DNA of 64,000 nt from Budorcas taxicolor. Its lineage: Eukaryota; Chordata; Mammalia; Artiodactyla; Bovidae. Positions 58,234 through 64,000 of the stretch are shown here, in pieces. The notes below the pieces were generated by a model. The model worked only from the letters and a program-made list of their open reading frames with translations, made no database searches and was not told the origin of the DNA. Numbering within the stretch: the first letter of the stretch is position 1; the number at the start of each line of letters is the position of its first letter. The position numbers and the translations under genes are program-made. Where the stretch lies: NCBI RefSeq assembly GCF_023091745.1, contig NC_068910.1, positions 133,255,170 to 133,319,169 of the forward strand, read 5' to 3'.

Positions 58234-59775
58234 TCACTCACCTAGAGCCAGACATCCTGGAATGTGAAGTCAAGTGGGCCTTAGCAAGCATCACTACGGA
58301 CAAAGCTAGTGGAGGTGATGGCATTCCAGTTGAGCTATTTCAAGTCCTGAAAGATGATGCTGTGAAAGTGCTGCACTCAATATGCCAGCAAATTTGGAAA
58401 ACTCAGCAGTGGCCACAGGACTGGAAAAGGGCAGTTTTCATTCCAATCCCAAAGACAGGCAATGCCAAAGAATGCTCAAACTACTGCACAATTGCACTCA
58501 TCTCACATGCTAGTAAAGTAATGCTCAAAATTCTCAAAGCCAAGCTTCAGCAATACATGAACTGTGAACTTCCTGATGTTCAAGCTGGTTTTAGAAAAGG
58601 CAGAGGAACCAGAGATCAAATTGCCAACATCTGCTGGATCATGGAAAAAGCAAGAGAGTTCCATGAAAACATCTATTTCTGCTTTATTGACTATGCCAAG
58701 GCCTTTGACAGTGTGGATCACAATAAACTGTGGAAAATTCTTCCACAGGTATTCCCAGAGATGGGAATACCAGACCACCTGACCTGCCTCTTGAGAAACC
58801 TGTATGCAGGTCAGGAAGCAACAGTTAGAACTGGACATGGAACAACAGACTGGTTCCAAATAGGAAAAGGAGTACGTCAAGGCTGTATATTGTCACCCTG
58901 CTTATTTAACTTCTATGCAGAGTACATCATGAGAAACACTGGGCTGGAAGAAGCACAAGCTGGAATCAAGATTGCCAGGAGAAATATCAATAACCTCAGA
59001 TATGCAGATGACACCACCCTTATGGCAGAAAGTGAAGAGGAACTCAAAAGCTTCTTGATGAAAGAAAGAGGAGAGTGAAAAAGTTGGCTTAAAGCTCAAC
59101 ATTCAGAAAACAAAGATCATGGCATCCAGTCCCATCACTTCATGGCAAATAGATGGGGAAACAGTGTCAGACTTTATTTTGTGGGGGCTCCAAAATCACT
59201 GCAGATGGTGACTGCAGCCATAAAATTAAAAGATGCTTACTCCTTGGAAGAAAAGTTATGACCAACCTAGATAGCATATTCAAAAGCAGAGACATTACTT
59301 TGCCAACAAAGGTCCGTCTAGTCAAGGCTATGATTTTTCCAGTGGTCATGTATGGATGTGAGAGTTGGACTGTGAAGAAAGCTAAGTTCCGAACAACTGA
59401 TGCTTTTGAACTGTGGTGTTGGAGAAGACTCTTGAGAGTCCCTTGGACTGCAAGGAGATCCAACCTGTTCATCCTAAAGGAGATCAGTCCTGGGTGCAGT
59501 GTTCTTTGGAAGGACTAATGCTGAAGCTGAAACTCCAGTACTTTGGCCACTTCGTGCGAAGAGTTGACTCATTGGAAAAGACTGATGCTGGGCGGGATTG
59601 GGGGCAGGAGGAGAAGGGGACGACAGAGGATGAGATGGCTGGATGGCATCACTGACTTGATAGACATGAGTCTGAGTGAACTCCAGGAGTTGGTGATGGA
59701 CAGGGAGGCCTGGCGTGCTGCGATTCATGGGGTCGCAAAGAGTCGGACACGACTGAGTGACTGAACTGAACTGAA
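57698..59775 (+). mobile_element. BovB LINE, 5'-truncated, inserted in a SINE
   Basis: The copy starts in the region between endonuclease and RT (aggtatgacctaaatcaaat) and runs to a normal 3' tail with ctgaactgaactgaac. It is the best-preserved RT in the window, but a one-base loss near 58172 (ggtggcaaaatac versus ggtggcaagaatac in the 13-16 kb copy) and a two-base loss near 59062 shift the frame. It lacks the endonuclease, so it is dead on arrival as an autonomous element. Confidence 0.93.
58167..59078 (+). pseudogene. BovB reverse transcriptase fragment (303 aa open frame)
   Basis: The longest open frame in the window. It covers the RT fingers and palm: KASGGDGIPVELFQVLKDDA, FCFIDYAKAFDSVDHNKL, GVRQGCILSPCLFNFYAEYI and the catalytic YADD at 59001-59012. 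The frame ends after KSFLMKERGE because of a small deletion; the rest of the C-terminal part continues in other frames (59153-59518, 59413-59655). An in-frame 12-nt insertion between NKLWKIL and EMGIPDHL adds residues PQVFP. Reverse transcriptases of this family copy their own RNA at a nicked target; this one is incomplete. Confidence 0.9.
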
Positions 59776-59864
59776 CACACTCCAGTATTCTTGCCTGGAG
59801 AATTCCGTGGACAGATGAGTCTAAAGAGTCAAACACAACTGAGCAACTCAGTTTCACCTTCTGA
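59776..59864 (+). mobile_element. Bov-tA SINE, 3' part (split by BovB)
   Basis: Resumes with cactccagtattcttgcctg, gagaattccgtggacagatg, 'agagtcaaacacaactgagc' and ends near aactcagtttcac. Joined to 57594-57697 it gives a nearly complete SINE. Confidence 0.88.
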
Positions 59865-60169
59865 GACTAGTTCAGCTGTCCTACTATATTCTAGGAGCAT
59901 GGGCAACCTTAGCTGTCATTACACATCCCCATGGTGTTTCACACTTTGGGCTATTTTGTATAATATATCTGAGCCTCAGCAATGCCAAGTCTGAATTGAA
60001 ATAGCTCTGGTGGACTTTAGTCCATCACATGCATAGAATTTGAAAATAACTTCAAGGGAAGGGGGCAGTGAATATGGCTAAAAAGGGAACTCCAAATCCA
60101 CATGGTAGACACGTTTCAGTTTTCTTCTGCTTCAGGAGCCTTCTTGGACTCTAAATTTATGGACTCTTT

Positions 60170-60393
60170 GAAGTGAAGTGAAAGTGAAGGTCGCTCAGCC
60201 ATGTCTGATTCTCTGTGACCCCATGCCCTGTGGCCCACCAGGGGCCTCCATCCATGGGATTTTCCAGACAAGAATACTGGATTGGGTTCCCATTTCCTTC
60301 TCCTGGGGATCTTCCTGACCCAAGGATCCTTCCTTCTCCAGGGTCTCTCGCATTGCAAGCAGTCTCTTTACCATCTGTGCTACTAGGGAAGTC
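60170..60393 (-). mobile_element. Bov-tA SINE with 11-bp target-site duplication
   Basis: Reverse orientation: 'gtgaaagtgaaggtcgctca', ccatccatgggattttccag, acaagaatactggattgggt and the head gcattgcaagcagtctcttt ending actagggaag. Identical 11-mers atggactcttt lie at 60159-60169 and 60394-60404. Confidence 0.94.
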
Positions 60394-60814
60394 ATGGACT
60401 CTTTAGTGTCTTGGGAATTAATAAGGTCAGTCTCATTTGCTTAGGTGGTGGTAGGGAACCAGCTACAGAAGAGAGGGTTATTTGGATGCAAAACTTGGGT
60501 CTGACCCACCTGCTGTGGCTTTGGTAAAAGTTTTACAAGTTTATAAAGTTAGAAAGTGTGAAGTTTATTCCAAGGAATTATATCCCATCATGGCTTCAGG
60601 TGGTCAGATGACTTGGTACCAGATGACTTTGACACACTATTTTCCTAGATTCTCTCTTTCCTTATCCTGTGCCCCACATAAAGGCCACTTTGATAATTAA
60701 AGCCATAACTTTATCATCAACAAAATGAGAGTTACAGATTCTTCCTCCCTTTTTCCTTGTGGGAGGCAACAAGTGCGAAGGAAGGGCACAGGGATTGGGA
60801 CACCTGGGAAGCCC

Positions 60815-60985
60815 AGAGCCACGCTGGCTATGTGTACAGGTCACCTAACAGCATTTCTACATCTACAAAGTGGGGATTATGCTTATTCCATCATAGCTGA
60901 AGTAAGTATTAAATGAGATAGTGTACTTAAAAACACTTTAAGTCTAGAGCACAGAGCAGATGTAAATTATCATTATTACTCGGGG
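60815..60985 (+). mobile_element. MIR-like SINE remnant
   Basis: 'gtgtacaggtcacctaacag', tctacaaagtggggattatg, attaaatgagatagtgtact and 'agcacagagcagatgtaaat' follow the MIR order. Confidence 0.6.
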
Positions 60986-61540
60986 CATATAATGACAGTG
61001 GATGAGATCATGTCTGGAACATGCTCAGGAAAAAGGAGCTAAAGATACAGAAAAGATTGATGCTGCTGCCCCATACCGGCTATTTCCCAAGAGAGGGAAT
61101 GTGCTGACCAGCCTCTGAGTTTAAGTGAACTCTTTACGCCCCAGACTTCTGACACTGTTTGAGGGCCAGATTCCCATGCGTAGCAGGGATTAGCCAGGAA
61201 ACTTCCCACATTCTAAAGCTAAAGCTAGTGATTTAATGAGCCTTGTTCTGATGTTTATGTAAGTGTAGATCAGGGAGAGTTTGGGGTCAGAGGTGGATTT
61301 TGGAAATGGAAACATCAAGATGCTTTGTGCATAGAGCCCTCGACCACTTCTGTTACATGCCCTTCTGCCCAAAGAGAACAAGGAAGCTCTGCTCACAGCT
61401 TTCAGAAAGCCCTGGGGGCCTACAGCGACCCTTCCCTCTGCCTCTTTTAGGGTTATGTCAATGTATCCATGCCCTGCCAGACCTTACCACCTAGCCAGCT
61501 TTCTCCCATTTATTGCTTCTGCGTTCACATAACCTCTGGT

Positions 61541-61585
61541 CTTCCCCAGTGGCTCAGCAATAAAGAATCCTCATTGCCTAATTTC
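61541..61585 (+). mobile_element. Bov-tA head fragment
   Basis: Only about 45 bp of the tRNA-derived head are recognisable: gtcttccccagtggctcagc, aataaagaatcctcattgcc. Confidence 0.55.
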
Positions 61586-62389
61586 CCCTTTGTTGTATTG
61601 AGGGAGGGGAGTTGTACTTCATTACTCATGATCATGCCAAGGTTTTCATGATGAGCATTATGGGTGTAGTCTGGTCATGGAAGATACTGCTTGGTCTGTG
61701 AAAGTTAGGAACTTTCAAGAACTCCAGATAATGAGGTGAATGATGCGATGTGATCCTGAACTTTATGACCCTTCCCTATCTCATAGCTGATCTCCAGCTA
61801 TTCAGATTCTGCCCTTTCCCTTGGAGGCCATATGTGGGGAGACTTTGATCTCCTGTAGCATCTCTGCTCCAAGGAAATGCTCCAGTGGGTGAGTATCTTC
61901 AATTGATCACCTAAGGAAACAAGAAGATGTTGTTTCCTCTTTGAAAATGGAAATCCTGAGGTTTCAGAGGGCCGTGGGTTTGGGGGACAATTTGTGGTAA
62001 TCGGTCCTTGGTGGATATATGGTGTCTCTTCTGTCTTAGAGCAAATCTCTGAGTCTGGTCCTGTTTGAGAAGGGAGTGCAGGTGGCCCCATTCTTTGTGT
62101 CGGTCTCCTTCCTCTGTCTCTCTTGCCCCCTTCAGCCCACTCCCTACCACCATTCCGTATCACACAGCGACTGTTCTGGACTTATTCCACAGCGAGGACT
62201 AGAGCTAGGCTCTCTGACTCCTACACTGTGCTTCTCTGAACAGAGTGACTGTTCTTCCTGAAGAACCAAGTGCCACTTCTTCTTACCCCCAGCAAGCTTT
62301 CCGTCACCAACTCTGGCTTGAAGGGAGAAACCCCAGGTCCTTTCCAAGAGCCCTCATATCCTCCCAACTTTCCAATCTGGACCTTTGCC

Positions 62390-62610
62390 CAAGCCATTCT
62401 CTTGCCTGGTAGATTCCTCCTCTTAGCCTTCACATTTTAGACTTCTTGAAGTTGGCTCAAAAATGTGCCTGTTTTCGAAACCTTCTCCAGGCCTACACAT
62501 CTTACCCAGTCATTTGTTATCCAGTGTACACCGAGCATCGCACCATCACTCTGTACTACTGTCATGCCTCATTTCCTCCTCATCGTTAGAGAATGAACTA
62601 TTCTATGTCA
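62390..62610 (+). mobile_element. L2 LINE remnant
   Basis: 'tcttgcctggtagattcctc', 'ccttctccaggcctacacat' and gagaatgaactattc are in the order of an L2 3' part. Diverged. Confidence 0.45.
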
Positions 62611-64000
62611 TTTCATAGAGAACCGAGATTTAATCCTAGCCACTTCATGCTGAAACTTTTCAAAGCTCATCTGTATTGATGGTAAACTTTCTAAAATACA
62701 GTTTAAACTTTCCATGCTTTATATAAAGATCATTCTGAACATAATTCATCTTTTTTTTTGGCGGGGTGGGGGGATGTCTCAGGATGCATGGCAGTGTTCA
62801 CTGATTTCAGTCATGAGTAGAAAGACCTTCAGGGCCACTGCAGAGGCCAAGGTTTTCCTTTGCCCTTACTGAGGGTCCTCCCCAACACTTCAGAACCCTT
62901 CTAGGGCTGGCTTGCATTCAGGGAGACGTGATTCGGTTAGGGAATGTAGACCCGAGAGCAGTGTGTGTCACCTCCTGTGGGCCCTGGAGCAGTCCTGTGG
63001 CTAAAATCCATATTTCTCTCGGATGGTGATGATGATCTTAGTGGCACACCTGGGGAAGGTGAGATATAAGTGACCTAGACCTTCTAAAGCCACTGAAACC
63101 ACAGTCCCAGAGTGCATCAGCAAAATAGGGGGAGAGATAATGATTCTCCTAGAAGAAAATGATTCTTCTATTACTCCTTTGATCTTTGCATCACTCCATC
63201 TTTATTTTGCTGACTTTTATTTAAAAGGTCCTAAGCATTTCAATCACATCACCTTGTCAGTTTCATACACATAAGTACCCAGGACTGACCCCTGCCTATC
63301 ACGCTGTGCTGCTGTCAGCTCCATGCCATGGGCATGAGGGCTTTGATATTTATGTGATGGTGATAGAGAAGGCTTTCAACCAAAGCCTATAACAGCATTC
63401 CAGACAGAGGCTCTTGGGAGTATTGTCTGAGAATCAGCCTCGCTTCTAAGTATTTTCAAATTTGACATGTCTCTTATTTTTTTCCTGCTGTGGGAGACAG
63501 CTCAGGGTCCTGGGTATTTGATGCTGGCATTGTGCCAGGGGAAATAATTTCCAAGATTTCACAGGTGATTATTTTTGACTGGATCTTTTTTGCATATATG
63601 TATGTCATATCAAAATCATGTTTCTTCTGAGCTATGATGAGCAGTGTCATAAAATCCAAACTGAGAAAGGTGAAATCACTGACTGGGGCTACAGAGAGAT
63701 TGTGCGTTTTTATATGATTGAATATGTCACGCTGGTTGGTCAAGCATTAGTGTCTTCGGGATCCCAGAACTAGGAAATGCATCCATCTCTAACATAAATA
63801 CATTTATAATGAAAGTTATTTGTATTTCTAGATGTTATTCAATTGACAAAAATATATTAGATCCCCATGTCTTCCTTTAAAATTTCTTTTATTTAGTATT
63901 TTTCAAAGTTTGAAAGAGATTCCTAATTGTTACAATAACAAGCAAAACCTTGTAAAGGTATGTGTAAATAAAAATGCTAATTATCCCTCCATTCCCACTT
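62611..64000. other. Intron sequence with no identified element
   Basis: No exon or nameable repeat. A T run and a G-rich patch at 62751-62775 and an AT-rich end are the only features. Confidence 0.4.

Larger units (their letters stand above)
43412..64000 (+). other. KALRN: KALRN downstream intron (partial)
   Basis: No further kalirin exon is seen after exon D, so this is taken as one intron of more than 20.5 kb that runs off the window. It contains microsatellites, an L2 with a CHR SINE inside it, several Bov SINEs, a 5'-inverted BovB and a 5'-truncated BovB. The stretches 43412-45270, 45370-48750, 52040-52790, 56451-57590, 59870-60160, 60990-62390 and 62610-64000 hold nothing I can identify. 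Confidence 0.75.

Noticed and set aside
43412..64000. Next kalirin exon (expected to begin NTYTNAD)
   Set aside because: I looked for it by translation pattern and did not find it; it is probably beyond the window.

Overview
The window is ruminant nuclear DNA, most likely from a bovid or close relative. The evidence is the repeat set: several BovB (RTE-type) LINEs, many tRNA-derived Bov-tA / Bov-A2 SINEs, a cetartiodactyl CHR-type SINE and ruminant-type LINE-1 3' ends, on top of old mammalian MIR, L2 and MER5A copies. There is no bacterial or phage content. Species cannot be decided by eye.

The only gene I can support is part of KALRN (kalirin, a Rho-family guanine nucleotide exchange factor related to TRIO), on the + strand. 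Four consecutive coding exons are visible at 18842-19033, 22566-22697, 25826-26056 and 43289-43411. All have AG/GT splice borders, all start and end in phase 0, and their translations join without a gap into 226 residues from the N-terminal spectrin-repeat array. The introns between them are about 3.5, 3.1 and 17.2 kb. At least 18.8 kb of intron lies upstream and at least 20.6 kb downstream. I saw neither the preceding exon nor the following one.

Everything else is intron. From the left: 1-3960 is a stack of nested LINEs; 3961-13402 is mostly old or unassigned sequence with L2, MIR, MER5A and one Bov-A SINE; 13415-16819 is an essentially full-length, inactivated BovB on the - strand with a 12-bp target-site duplication; 16820-43288 holds exons 1-3, SINEs, MIRs, microsatellites, a BovB fragment with a SINE inside it, and a short, well-preserved L1 tail at 36660-36798; after exon 4 come L2 with a CHR SINE inside it, more SINEs, a 5'-inverted BovB at 53113-56130 and a 5'-truncated BovB at 57698-59775 that sits inside a Bov-tA SINE. 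The last 4 kb is quiet intron with an L2 and a MIR.

I found no undescribed multi-gene system. The most interesting observations concern retrotransposon mechanics: a 5' inversion of a BovB bounded by a matching target-site duplication with short homology at the inversion point; a 12-nt palindrome-making in-frame insertion shared by two BovB copies but absent from a third; a near-perfect hairpin next to the full-length BovB; and direct and inverted BovB pairs that bracket all four KALRN exons. Repeat family names come from pattern recognition and would be settled by RepeatMasker with a ruminant library.
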